The notes under the pieces were generated by a model, which saw only the letters and a list, made by a program, of their open reading frames with translations, was not told the origin of the DNA and did no database searches. A stretch of 64,000 nt of DNA from Aliirhizobium smilacinae (GTDB lineage Bacteria > Pseudomonadota > Alphaproteobacteria > Rhizobiales > Rhizobiaceae), in the NCBI RefSeq assembly GCF_006335145.1, contig NZ_VDMN01000004.1, positions 310,001-374,000 of the forward strand, in the 5' to 3' direction. The translations under genes were made by a program, and so were the position numbers. The stretch's first letter is position 1, and the number at the start of each line of letters is the position of its first letter. Positions 36,736 through 45,404 of the stretch are shown piece after piece.

Positions 36736-36796
36736 GGAATGAGTTCATGACTTTTCTTCAAGTGCGCGAAAGGTCGCGCCTCGGTATATCCACGCC

Positions 36797-37762
36797 ATGA
36801 GTGCATCGTCCGCCAAATCGGTATCGCAACCCCAGACTGCCAGCATCTCGGCCGGTCTCGGCCTGATGATCCTCGCCATGCTGGTCGCACCGCTGATCGA
36901 TGTTTTCTCGAAGCTGGCAACGACGACCGCCTCGCCCACCATGATAACGGCCGCGCGCTTCTTTTTTCAGGGCCTTTGCATGCTTCCGTTCGTGCTCTGG
37001 GCAGGATCCTGGCGTTCTTTTTCGTGGCGAATGAGCTTCTATCACGCGATCCGGGCGGCGGTGATCACGCTCTCCATGGTCTGCTTCGTCGCAACGCTTG
37101 CGGTCATGCCGGTGGCCGATGCCATTGCCATCTTCTTCGTCGAGCCGATCATCTTGACCGTTCTGTCGAGCATATTCCTCAAGGAGATCATCGGCTGGCG
37201 GCGTTATACGGCCTGTTTCGTCGGCTTTATCGGCGCCATGATCGTCATCCGCCCGAGCTTTCAGGAAATCGGCTATGTCGCCCTTCTGCCGGTCGTCACA
37301 GCCTTTTGCGTCGCCATATTCGCGATGATGACGCGCGCGCTTGCGCATCGGGAGGACCCGTGGGCGATGCAGTTCCAGATGTCGCTCTGGGGCCTGCCGA
37401 TCTGCGCGGTTTTGCTGCTGGTCGGAGACCGCGCGGATATAGGCTTCCTCGCACCATCCCTCCCCGACTTTACTACATTCATGTGGATGGTGGGCGTCGG
37501 CGTTTTCGCCGCCCTTTCTGGCCTGCTGAGCGTTTACGCCTACAGGGCCGCACCGGCCTCCGTGCTCGCCCCGATCCAGTATTTCGAAATCGTCTCCGCA
37601 ACGCTGTTCGGCTGGCTGGTCTTCGGTGACTTCCCCGATCCGATCAAATGGCTGGGTATCTCGATCATCATCGGCTCCGGCCTCTACATTATCTGGCGCG
37701 AGCGCCGCGTCGCATCGATCAAGCCCGTCACCACAAGCGAAACGACATCGGTAGCCCCCTGA
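36797..37762 (+). CDS. EamA/DMT-family transporter in operon with CoA-transferase and ThDP enzyme
   Basis: The 321-residue product has ten membrane helices in two EamA repeats, with PLIDVFSKLATTTASPTMITAAR in the first and YAYRAAPASVLAPIQYFE in the second. These resemble the DMT subgroup near RhaT/YdcZ-like and S-adenosylmethionine uptake carriers, but the substrate is unknown. The next gene starts 2 nt after its stop, so the three genes are surely cotranscribed. Confidence 0.85.
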   Translation: MSASSAKSVSQPQTASISAGLGLMILAMLVAPLIDVFSKLATTTASPTMITAARFFFQGLCMLPFVLWAGSWRSFSWRMSFYHAIRAAVITLSMVCFVATLAVMPVADAIAIFFVEPIILTVLSSIFLKEIIGWRRYTACFVGFIGAMIVIRPSFQEIGYVALLPVVTAFCVAIFAMMTRALAHREDPWAMQFQMSLWGLPICAVLLLVGDRADIGFLAPSLPDFTTFMWMVGVGVFAALSGLLSVYAYRAAPASVLAPIQYFEIVSATLFGWLVFGDFPDPIKWLGISIIIGSGLYIIWRERRVASIKPVTTSETTSVAP

Positions 37763-37764
37763 CC

Positions 37765-38964
37765 ATGGACATCGCCACCAAGAAACCGCCGCTTGCAGGC
37801 ATCCGAGTCCTCGAACTCGCTCGCGTTCTCGCCGGCCCCTGGGCGGGCCAGATGCTGGCCGATATGGGCGCCGACGTCATCAAGGTCGAGAACCCGGAAG
37901 GCGGTGACGACACCCGTGCCTGGGGGCCGCCCTTCGTCGAAAGCACCGACGGCGAAAACCTGTCTGCGGCCTATTATCACGCCACCAATCGCGGCAAGCG
38001 CTCGATTGCCGTAGATCTCAAGACCGAGGAAGGCCAGAAGATCGTCCGGCGCCTCGCCGCCCAGTCGGACGTATTGATTGAAAACTTCAAGCTCGGTGGC
38101 CTGAAGAAATACGGGCTCGATTACGAAAGCCTGAAGAAGATCAATCCGAAACTCGTCTACTGCTCGATCACCGGCTTCGGCCAGGACGGCCCCTATGCCA
38201 GCCTTGCCGGCTATGATTACATCGTCCAGGGCATGTCGGGCTTCATGTCGATCACCGGTGATCCTGAAGGGCAGCCGATGAAGGCGGGCGTCGCGATCGC
38301 CGACATATTCACCGGCGTCTATGCCGTCACCGCCATCCAGAGCGCGCTGATCCACACCATGAGAACGGGCGAAGGCCAGCAGGTCGATATGGCGCTGCTC
38401 GACGTCATGTCCTCCGTGCTCGCCAATCAGAACATGAACTACCTGATTTCAGGCATCTCTCCGGTAAAACTCGGCAACGCCCACCCGAACATCTCTCCCT
38501 ATGAGGTGATCCAGGTTCAGGACGGCCATGTCATCTTGGCTGTCGGCAATGACGGCCAGTTCCGCCGTTTCTGCCGAATCCTCGGCGTCGAGCAACTGGC
38601 TGACGACGAGCGTTACGCGACCAACAAGGCACGCGTCGCCCATCGCGTCGAGGTACGCAGTCTGATTCTTGCCGAGACCATGAAGTGGACCAAGAGCGAT
38701 CTTCTGGCCGCCTGTGGTGAAAACGCGGTTCCCGTCGGGCCGATCAACTCGATCGGCGAGATGTTCGAAGATCCACAGGTGAAAGCGCGCGGCCTGCGTA
38801 TCGATCTTGAGGCTGCGGACGGCACGATCATTCCGGGCGTGAGGAGTCCTATCGTCCTTTCCGAGACACCGCTTGCCTATCACCGGCCGAGCCCGAAAGT
38901 GGGCGAACACACGGATGAAATTCTGGCAGAACTGAATGCAATCGAGGAGGAATGCAATCGATGA
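37765..38964 (+). CDS. CaiB/BaiF-family CoA-transferase (class III)
   Basis: Class III enzymes move CoA between carboxylic acids. The 399-residue product has the family start LAGIRVLELARVLAGPWAGQMLADMGADVIKVE, RGKRSIAVDLKTEEG and SITGFGQDGPYASLAGYDYI, the last containing the region that contacts CoA. The candidate catalytic Asp lies in the stretch after FMSITGDPEGQPMKAG. The start ATG is 2 nt after the transporter stop; the stop overlaps the next gene (ATGA). The substrate is unknown. Confidence 0.88.
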   Translation: MDIATKKPPLAGIRVLELARVLAGPWAGQMLADMGADVIKVENPEGGDDTRAWGPPFVESTDGENLSAAYYHATNRGKRSIAVDLKTEEGQKIVRRLAAQSDVLIENFKLGGLKKYGLDYESLKKINPKLVYCSITGFGQDGPYASLAGYDYIVQGMSGFMSITGDPEGQPMKAGVAIADIFTGVYAVTAIQSALIHTMRTGEGQQVDMALLDVMSSVLANQNMNYLISGISPVKLGNAHPNISPYEVIQVQDGHVILAVGNDGQFRRFCRILGVEQLADDERYATNKARVAHRVEVRSLILAETMKWTKSDLLAACGENAVPVGPINSIGEMFEDPQVKARGLRIDLEAADGTIIPGVRSPIVLSETPLAYHRPSPKVGEHTDEILAELNAIEEECNR

Positions 38965-40622
38965 AGACCGTCGTCAAGACAGGGGGCCAACTGATCGTAG
39001 ATGCGCTCAAGGCAAACGGCGTCAAACGGGTTTCCTGTGTGCCGGGCGAAAGCTACCTCGCCGTCCTCGACGCGCTTTATGAGAGCGGCATCGACGTCCT
39101 CGTCTGCCGTCAGGAAGGCGGTGCGGCGATGATGGCCGACAGCTGGGGCAGGCTGTCCGGCGAGCCCGGCATCTGCATGGTCACCCGCGGACCCGGCGCC
39201 ACCAATGCCTCTGCCGGTCTGCACGTCGCGAAGCAAGATTCGATCCCGATGATCCTTTTCGTCGGCCAGATCGGCCGCGACATGAAGGAGCGCGAGGCGT
39301 TTCAGGAAGTCGAATACCGCCGCGCCTTCACCGAATTCGCCAAATGGGTCGGAGAGATCGACGATGCCCGCCGTATACCGGAATTCGTCACCCGCGCCTT
39401 CACCGTCGCCACGTCGGGGCGCCCCGGCCCCGTCGTGCTAACGCTGCCGGAGGACATGCTGGTCGAAGAAGTCGAGGCCCCTGAGGCCCGACTCTATACC
39501 CGCGTCGAGAGCCACCCCGGCCAGCCTCAGATCGCAGAATTCGAGAAGCTGCTGAAGGAATCTCAACGGCCGATGGTCATCCTCGGCGGTACCCGCTGGA
39601 ATGAGCAGGCGGTAAAAGACTTCCAGGAATTCGCCAGCCGCTTCAAGCTGCCGGTCGGCTGCTCCTTCCGCCGCCAGATGTTGTTCGACAACCTGCACCC
39701 GTCCTATGCCGGCGATGTCGGTATCGGCATCAATCCGTCTCTGGCAAAGGAGATCAAGGACAGCGACCTTCTGATCCTGATCGGCAGCCGCATGTCGGAA
39801 ATGCCGTCGTCGAGCTACACGCTGATCGACATCCCCTACCCGCAACAGAAGCTCGTCCATGTATTCCCCGACCCGGAGGAACTCGGCCGCATGTACCGCC
39901 CGGATCTCGCGATCTGCGCTGCACCGGCGGAGTTTGTGGCGGCGATCAAGGATATAGAGCCGCCGGCCCTGCCACTCTGGGCCGAGCGCAAATCGGCCAT
40001 GCACGACGCCTATCTCAAATGGTCGACACCGCCCGAAACCGGGCCCGGCAGTGTTCATATGGGACCGATCATGGCGTGGATCGAAGACAACGTACCGGAT
40101 AACGCGATCTTCACCAATGGCGCCGGCAACTACGCCACATGGCTTCACCGCTTCCACCGCTTCCAGAAATACAACACCCAGTCCGCTCCGACCTCTGGCT
40201 CCATGGGTTACGGACTGCCGGCGGCAGTCGCGGCCAAACAGCTTTTCCCCGAACGCGAGGTGGTCTGCTTCGCTGGCGATGGCTGCTTCATGATGCACGG
40301 CCAGGAATTCATCACGGCCGTCCGTTATGGTCTGCCGATTATCACATTGCTGGTCAATAACGGCATCTACGGCACCATCCGCATGCATCAGGAGCGCGAA
40401 TATCCCGGCCGCGTCAGCGCCACCGATCTCGTCAATCCGGATTTTGTTGCCTATGCAAAAGCCTTTGGCGGGCATGGTGAGCTTGTCGAAAAGACAGAAG
40501 ATTTCGGGCCGGCCTATTTGCGTGCCCGAGAAAGCGGAAAGCCTGCAATCATCGAGGTCCGGCTCGATCCGGAGGCGATTACGCCGGCACGCACACTGAC
40601 CCAGATCCGCAACAGGATTTGA
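38961..40622 (+). CDS. Thiamine diphosphate-dependent enzyme, acetolactate synthase-like
   Basis: The 553-residue product has the three domains of the ALS/POX superfamily. CRQEGGAAMMADSWGR near residue 50 supplies the glutamate that activates ThDP, TRGPGATNASAGLHVA follows, and the cofactor motif GDGCFMMHGQEF...NN is near residue 437-465. It differs from oxalyl-CoA decarboxylase and from true IlvB, and no small regulatory subunit gene follows. Coupling to a CoA-transferase suggests that it decarboxylates or condenses a 2-oxo acid linked to a CoA thioester (inference). Confidence 0.85.
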   Translation: MKTVVKTGGQLIVDALKANGVKRVSCVPGESYLAVLDALYESGIDVLVCRQEGGAAMMADSWGRLSGEPGICMVTRGPGATNASAGLHVAKQDSIPMILFVGQIGRDMKEREAFQEVEYRRAFTEFAKWVGEIDDARRIPEFVTRAFTVATSGRPGPVVLTLPEDMLVEEVEAPEARLYTRVESHPGQPQIAEFEKLLKESQRPMVILGGTRWNEQAVKDFQEFASRFKLPVGCSFRRQMLFDNLHPSYAGDVGIGINPSLAKEIKDSDLLILIGSRMSEMPSSSYTLIDIPYPQQKLVHVFPDPEELGRMYRPDLAICAAPAEFVAAIKDIEPPALPLWAERKSAMHDAYLKWSTPPETGPGSVHMGPIMAWIEDNVPDNAIFTNGAGNYATWLHRFHRFQKYNTQSAPTSGSMGYGLPAAVAAKQLFPEREVVCFAGDGCFMMHGQEFITAVRYGLPIITLLVNNGIYGTIRMHQEREYPGRVSATDLVNPDFVAYAKAFGGHGELVEKTEDFGPAYLRARESGKPAIIEVRLDPEAITPARTLTQIRNRI

Positions 40623-40688
40623 CGCCCAAATACGGGCATTTGCTCAAAAGTCTCGGAACAATCTCGCGGGTCATGCCGTTGATGCGGC

Positions 40689-40811
40689 ATGGCAAATGAA
40701 ACGAAACGCAAAGCACTGGGAGGGATGTCGACCTTCGTCGCCGTCATTTTCCTCATCGCCATCGCCTTGGCAGCCTTTTATCTCTTCGGCATGACCCCAG
40801 GCGAAGCGTGA
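40689..40811 (+). CDS. 40-residue membrane protein
   Basis: The product is a basic, polar N-terminus (MANETKRKALGG), one membrane helix (about residues 14-33) and a short acidic end. It lies 66 nt after the ThDP enzyme gene and is followed by a terminator 12 nt after its stop, so it closes that operon. The ribosome site at 40689 is weak. An internal ATG (40725) has GGGAGGG directly abutting it, too close for normal use. Function unknown. Confidence 0.55.
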   Translation: MANETKRKALGGMSTFVAVIFLIAIALAAFYLFGMTPGEA

Positions 40812-40823
40812 TCATCAACAACA

Positions 40824-40853
40824 GAAAAGGGCCGGTTCTTCCGGCCCTTTTTT
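40824..40853. terminator. Bidirectional terminator
   Basis: AAAAGGGCCGG pairs with CCGGCCCTTTT around a short loop and is followed by further T residues. It separates the plus-strand operon from the convergent minus-strand operon that ends at 40902. Confidence 0.9.
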
Positions 40854-40901
40854 CATGACGTTCGAGGCGACAGTCCTGATCGACTTGCAATCAAACGGCA
40901 A

Positions 40902-41261
40902 TCAACGTCCCAGTTGCTGCTGGAAAAGTTTGGCGAGCCGCGTGCAAAACTCGACGGTGAATTCCTTCGAAGCCTTGGCGTAAGCGCGCGTCGTCTGAAT
41001 TTGGGATTCTTTGAAGGCCTTCTCAGTGATGGCCTGAGGGTCGGAATAGGCTTCACGGGCATATTTCAAAAAGACAGATTTCGAATCCCATATCATGGCC
41101 GGGCGCTTGTAGCGAATATCGCAGGCGCGCGCATAAATCATGCCTTGGAAGGCCACATCCATCTCCGCGCCGGTCGGGACGGAGGGTAAAGTGTCGGCGT
41201 GAGCCGCGAATGCCGAAAAGCTGCCGGCAATGCAGATCGCCATCAGACTTGTCTTGAGCAT
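40902..41261 (-). CDS. Exported hypothetical protein of 119 residues
   Basis: No family is recognised. A signal peptide is visible at residues 1-22 (cleavage after AAHA). The mature part is about 97 residues, helical and charged, with two cysteines (in ARACDIRY and EFCTRL) that could form a disulfide in the periplasm. It starts 15 nt after the RidA gene, so it is the last gene of the DUF4432-phosphatase-RidA operon. Confidence 0.75.
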   Translation of the reverse strand: MLKTSLMAICIAGSFSAFAAHADTLPSVPTGAEMDVAFQGMIYARACDIRYKRPAMIWDSKSVFLKYAREAYSDPQAITEKAFKESQIQTTRAYAKASKEFTVEFCTRLAKLFQQQLGR

Positions 41262-41276
41262 CCGCGGCCCCCTAAA

Positions 41277-41618
41277 TCAGATCGCAGCCGTGACGATAAA
41301 CTCGACCTTGTACTTCGGCGCAGCAAGCTTTGCTTCGCTGGTGGCGCGGGCCGGCGTATTAGCCGGATCGACCCAGGCTTCCCATGCGGCGTTCATTTCG
41401 CCGAAGGTCGACATGTCGGAGAGGTAGATGATCGTCTGCAGGATCTTCGACTTGTCGGAACCGGCAGCAGCGAGCAGGCGATCGACTTCAGCGAGCGCGT
41501 CCTTGCACTGGTCCGTTACGGTTTCGCCTTCGCCAACCTGGCCGGCGAGGTAAACGGTGTTGCCGTGAACGACTGCGCCGCTCATGCGTGCGCCGGGATC
41601 GATGCGCTTGATGCTCAT
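41277..41618 (-). CDS. RidA-family protein (enamine/imine deaminase-like)
   Basis: RidA proteins hydrolyse reactive 2-aminoacrylate and related enamines. The 113-residue product has the family core with VYLAGQVGEG, a helix ALAEVDRLLAAAG, and PARATSEAKLAAPKYKVEFI, which holds the arginine and glutamate of the active site. Its SEAKLAAP ending belongs more to the RidA side families (Rid4-7 or YjgH-like) than to archetypal RidA, so activity should be checked. AGGAG lies 7 nt before the ATG. Confidence 0.85.
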   Translation of the reverse strand: MSIKRIDPGARMSGAVVHGNTVYLAGQVGEGETVTDQCKDALAEVDRLLAAAGSDKSKILQTIIYLSDMSTFGEMNAAWEAWVDPANTPARATSEAKLAAPKYKVEFIVTAAI

Positions 41619-41687
41619 GGGAATGCTCCTGAATGCTGAGCTAGGGGGAACGCGGCGTAAAACTCACACCGCGCGCGAAAAGAATCG

Positions 41688-42026
41688 TCAGCCCTTGAAA
41701 CGCTGGGCCTGTTCGTAAATGGCGGTCGAGCGTGCACCGGACCGGCAGAATCCCAGCATGGGCTTCTGAAAATCCTCGAGCACATCAGCCATCTCGGTCA
41801 CGCCCTCAGGCGTCAGGCCCATACGGCCGACCGGTATGTGACGGATTTCCAAGCCGAGCTCCTTGGCGCGGGCTTCGATCTCGGCATAGTGCGGCTGACC
41901 GGGCTCTTCCTCGTCTGGACGGTTGCAGACAAGTGACTTGAAGCCCTGAGCCTTGATCTCATCGAGTTCATCGACGGTGATTTGTCCGGAAACCGAATAC
42001 TCGTCGTTGATCTGGCGGATATCCAT
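41688..42026 (-). CDS. TIGR01244/DUF442 phosphatase-like protein
   Basis: The 112-residue product begins MDIRQINDEYSVSGQIT and ends with GFCRSGARSTAIYEQAQRF, the Cys-x5-Arg-Ser signature of the dual-specificity-phosphatase fold. The same domain is found fused to beta-lactamase-like hydrolases (Blh) involved in sulfide metabolism in rhizobia, so it may act as sulfurtransferase rather than phosphatase. The ATG at 42026 has an ideal GGAGG 7 nt upstream; a reading from 42155 is not credible. Confidence 0.85.
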   Translation of the reverse strand: MDIRQINDEYSVSGQITVDELDEIKAQGFKSLVCNRPDEEEPGQPHYAEIEARAKELGLEIRHIPVGRMGLTPEGVTEMADVLEDFQKPMLGFCRSGARSTAIYEQAQRFKG

Positions 42027-42100
42027 GGCGCAACCTCCATTTTTTGTGGCGCCAGCATTACGCGGTGGCTTGATGAGCGTCAACGGCAGATGGTCGCATC

Positions 42101-42940
42101 TCAGACGAAGGCGAAGCGCAGCGCATAATCGACGCTTTCGCCCGGCTGAAGCCATTGCAATTCGCCCGTTTCAGTCAGCTCCTCGCGGCTCGCCAGCCGA
42201 TGCGATACGGGTTCTATACCAAGCACATGTGCGGGTTCCTTCTGATTCCGCCACATCTGCAGATACGGCAGATTATCGGTCTTGAACCGCACCTTCAGTG
42301 TCGAGCCGCCCAGTGACGCGATTGGCCCGAGCACGACTTCCGCCCATTCCTCGCCCTCACGGCGCGCCGAAACGCAAAAGACGCTTCCCGGATCAGGTCC
42401 GAAATCCCAGCGCATCTCACCTCCGTCCAGCATTGCACCGCTCAGATGCACGCCATCGTCGAACAGCCATGCGCCGATATTCATGTGATACATATGCACC
42501 CGCGCCATCGGCTTGGTTCCGGTATTCGTCACCCTGTCCTGCAGGCAGACCTCGCCCGTGGCACTATCGATTCTCCAGTGACGCTCAAGCAGGGCTCCAC
42601 CGCCGTCCGCCGTTACCACCGGAACACGGGCACGACATTCCGCATCGTCGCCCTGCATATCCCAGAACAGAATTTCCGCCGGATGGGAGGAGTAGGAACC
42701 GTGCAGCGGATATTTCCGGCCGCCGACGTCACCCTCGATCGCCTGCGGATGACGGATATGGTCCGGGCCGCATGTGAACAGGAACCCTTCCAGCGAATGG
42801 TCGATTCGCGAATCACCATCGTCAGGAATCGCGCGGCCGGGAGCGATATCGGTATCGTGAACGAAGCACTTTCCGATATCCAGAACCGAGCTTTCATCCA
42901 GCTGAAGCGTCGGTCCGAGTGCCGCGGTAAAGGTTTTCAT
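42101..42940 (-). CDS. DUF4432 / aldose-1-epimerase-like sugar-binding protein
   Basis: The 279-residue product has a beta-rich epimerase-like fold with RIDHSLEGFLFTCGPDHIRHP, HGSYSSHPAEI, VHMYHMNIGAW and a C-terminal VLGIEPVSHRL. Such proteins bind hexoses and are placed beside aldose 1-epimerases. The catalytic activity of DUF4432 proteins is not established. AGGAGG lies 8 nt before ATG 42940; an ATG two codons earlier is too close. It is the first gene of a four-gene minus-strand operon. Confidence 0.8.
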   Translation of the reverse strand: MKTFTAALGPTLQLDESSVLDIGKCFVHDTDIAPGRAIPDDGDSRIDHSLEGFLFTCGPDHIRHPQAIEGDVGGRKYPLHGSYSSHPAEILFWDMQGDDAECRARVPVVTADGGGALLERHWRIDSATGEVCLQDRVTNTGTKPMARVHMYHMNIGAWLFDDGVHLSGAMLDGGEMRWDFGPDPGSVFCVSARREGEEWAEVVLGPIASLGGSTLKVRFKTDNLPYLQMWRNQKEPAHVLGIEPVSHRLASREELTETGELQWLQPGESVDYALRFAFV

Positions 42941-43129
42941 CAGCATTTCCTCCTCATGCTCACAACGCGTTTACCTAATGTGAGCGGAATTTAATGATTC
43001 ATTCATCGCAAGCTGGGATTTTTCCATACAAGCGTCAAATTTAGCTTGTCAGTCATCGTGGACGGCAAACGGGAACCAAGCGGCCACTTCCCGATTACTT
43101 GAATAGGCAACATTATAATCGGTGAGAAC

Positions 43130-44524
43130 GTGAAGCGCTCCATTCTTTTCAGCATCAGTCTTGCGGTCCTGGCAGCTTCCGTTGTCCCGGCAGCAGCGCA
43201 GTCGCGTTACCAGCAATATTCCGACGGTCCCGTACTTGTCGCGCCGGATGGAGCCATCCTCGATTACAGGCCGAACAGCCGAGACATCATCGTCAGCCGC
43301 GATGGGTCTGGACGTCGAGTTTATCTCGATCGTTACGGCAATATCGTCGCCACGGAAATGCGACAGGGTGGCGAAAGGCAGCGTTACGAAGAATACCCGC
43401 CGGCGCCGCGCACCTATGGCAATAATCGCCAGGCAGAGGCCTACCCGCCTCGATCCGACAATCAGGGCGGTTACCGCGACTATCGCCAATATCGACCGGG
43501 CGAGCCTGGCGCGGTGACGGGCTCCATCGGTGGCTCGGTTACCCGCATGCCGCTGGATAACCAGAGTCTGCCGGATGCCGATCAGGGCTATGCCGAAGAA
43601 GCATCGCTTGAACCCAACCAGAGCATGCCTCCGGCAGACAGTCTGCATCCCAACAAACCGGTCATCACGGTCACAAAGAAACCGCAGGCGCAGATCGCCG
43701 CGCTTCAGGTCTTCCTCGACCGCGAAGGCATTTCACCGGGCGTGATCGACGGCCACCTTGGCGACAACGTCAACAAGGCGGTGGCGGCATGGCAGGAAAT
43801 GACGGGCGAAACGCTCGATCCGAACAATTCCGAAGAGATCATGCAGCGGCTTGCCTATTCCGGTGGGCTGCCGATCATCGACTACACGATAACCGCGTCG
43901 GACGCCGCCGGCCCTTATGTCGCCTCCATCCCCGAAGACTACGCCCATAAGGCAGTTTTGCCGGCCATGTCTTTCACATCGGTGACTGAAAAGCTGGCCG
44001 AGCAGTTCCACATGGACGAAGGGTATCTGAAGGCGCTCAACCCGGGTGCCGATTTCACCATCCCCGGCACGATCATCAAGGTCATCAACCCCGGCCAGCC
44101 AAAGACCGGTCAGGTGACGCGCATCATTGCCGACAAGGCACGCAAGCAGGTCTTCGCTTATGGTGCCGACGGCAATCTGATTGCCGCCTATCCGGCAACG
44201 ATCGGTTCCTCCGATACGCCTTCGCCGTCCGGCGATCACACGGTTCAGCGTATCGCACTCGATCCGGGTTACACCTACAATCCGAAAATCAACTTCACCC
44301 AGGGTAGCAACACGCAGATCCTGCAGATCCCGCCAGGCCCCAACGGTCCGGTCGGCACCGTCTGGATCGCCCTGTCGAAGCCGACCTATGGCATTCACGG
44401 CACGCCTGAACCGTCGAAGATCGGCAAGACCAACAGCCACGGCTGCGTGCGCCTGACGAACTGGGATGCGACGGAGCTCGCCAAGATGGTCAAACCGGGA
44501 ACGACGGTCCAGTTCGTGGATTAG
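43130..44524 (+). CDS. Exported L,D-transpeptidase (YkuD domain) with disordered N-terminal region
   Basis: L,D-transpeptidases make 3-3 crosslinks, abundant in Rhizobiales walls. The 464-residue product has a signal peptide (residues 1-24, AAAQS), a Tyr/Arg/Pro-rich segment (about 80-130), a peptidoglycan-binding-like domain (190-240) and a YkuD domain from about 335, with YGIHGTPEPSKIGK and SHGCVRLTN; the nucleophile is Cys439. The start is GTG 43130 with only a weak GGTGAG upstream. Confidence 0.9.
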   Translation: MKRSILFSISLAVLAASVVPAAAQSRYQQYSDGPVLVAPDGAILDYRPNSRDIIVSRDGSGRRVYLDRYGNIVATEMRQGGERQRYEEYPPAPRTYGNNRQAEAYPPRSDNQGGYRDYRQYRPGEPGAVTGSIGGSVTRMPLDNQSLPDADQGYAEEASLEPNQSMPPADSLHPNKPVITVTKKPQAQIAALQVFLDREGISPGVIDGHLGDNVNKAVAAWQEMTGETLDPNNSEEIMQRLAYSGGLPIIDYTITASDAAGPYVASIPEDYAHKAVLPAMSFTSVTEKLAEQFHMDEGYLKALNPGADFTIPGTIIKVINPGQPKTGQVTRIIADKARKQVFAYGADGNLIAAYPATIGSSDTPSPSGDHTVQRIALDPGYTYNPKINFTQGSNTQILQIPPGPNGPVGTVWIALSKPTYGIHGTPEPSKIGKTNSHGCVRLTNWDATELAKMVKPGTTVQFVD

Positions 44525-44556
44525 TTGCCGCTATTACCAATTCATCACAACGACAT

Positions 44557-44576
44557 TGGCCGGCTTTCGCCGGCCA
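44557..44576. terminator. Hairpin between convergent L,D-transpeptidase and ParA-like genes
   Basis: TGGCCGGC pairs with GCCGGCCA around a TTTC tetraloop. There is no long T-run, so termination strength is uncertain. Confidence 0.55.
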
Positions 44577-44604
44577 TATTCATTATGAGGATGGGTTTGG
44601 ATTG

Positions 44605-45321
44605 TCAGGCGATGTTGCGTCCGAGCCCGATAAGCCGCGAAACGGCGGAACGGGTGATTTTGATCGGCATAAGACGTAGAACCTCGACGGCATAGGCGCG
44701 GGCGTTCTCTTTTGCCTTGTCGACATTGCTGACCTTGGCCGGGTCCATTGTATGCAGCGTGCCGCCGGTCTCGAACAATTCCTTGAAAGCGGTCCGCTCA
44801 CCGATCGGCGTCGTCATCACATTGACGCCCTTGGCGGCCAGCAGGCCCTTGATCGCCAGCAGTGCCTTCGTCGTCACCATAGAGGTTACCCGGGTCAGCA
44901 CGACCGAGTGGTCGAAATCGAGTCTGGCCTTCTTCTTGAGAATGGCAAGCAGGTCGAGAATCTGGGCGGCGCCCTTGGCGTCCATGGCCGATCCCTGAAC
45001 CGGAATGAACACATGGTCGGAAAGCCCGAGCGCCGTCGTCACCAGCGCATCCCGTGCACCGGCCAAATCGATGATGAAATAGTCGGTAACCGGCGCCATT
45101 TCCCGCAAGTGCCCATTCAACGAGGCAACCGTCACCTCGGAAATCACTTCGATATTGCGGACCTTGCCGGACGCCTCCTGCCACTGGCTGATCCAGCGCT
45201 GCGGGTCGGCGTCGATGATGATGATGCGGAAACCCTGGTGAGCAAGCTCGGTCGCAAGCAGCAATGCAGCAGTCGTCTTGCCGGCGCCGCCCTTGGCATT
45301 GGCGAAAGATATTACGGGCAT
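44605..45321 (-). CDS. Orphan ParA/MinD-family ATPase, VirC1-like
   Basis: The 238-residue product has a deviant Walker A loop NAKGGAGKTT (Lys10 and Lys15), the switch region IIDLAGA and IIIDADPQRWISQW. The length and the DADPQRW-type segment resemble Agrobacterium VirC1 and single-domain chromosomal ParA proteins more than plasmid ParA, which carries a DNA-binding N-terminus. No parB or partition site is nearby, so a replicon-partition role is unlikely. Orphan relatives position proteins or DNA complexes at cell poles. AAGGATG precedes the ATG. A TTAA-N7-TTAA motif lies 88 nt upstream. Confidence 0.85.
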   Translation of the reverse strand: MPVISFANAKGGAGKTTAALLLATELAHQGFRIIIIDADPQRWISQWQEASGKVRNIEVISEVTVASLNGHLREMAPVTDYFIIDLAGARDALVTTALGLSDHVFIPVQGSAMDAKGAAQILDLLAILKKKARLDFDHSVVLTRVTSMVTTKALLAIKGLLAAKGVNVMTTPIGERTAFKELFETGGTLHTMDPAKVSNVDKAKENARAYAVEVLRLMPIKITRSAVSRLIGLGRNIA

Positions 45322-45404
45322 TTTTCATCCTTGGAGGTGACGAGCCGCATCGCTCTGCAGGCATCCCCGAAGCATGGGGCCGTTAGCCCACATCCTTTCC
45401 AAAC

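Noticed and set aside
37765..40622. Formyl-CoA transferase/oxalyl-CoA decarboxylase (frc-oxc) operon
   Set aside because: The gene types match but the ThDP enzyme reads as acetolactate synthase-like and lacks an oxalyl-CoA decarboxylase look, so a specific oxalate role is not claimed.
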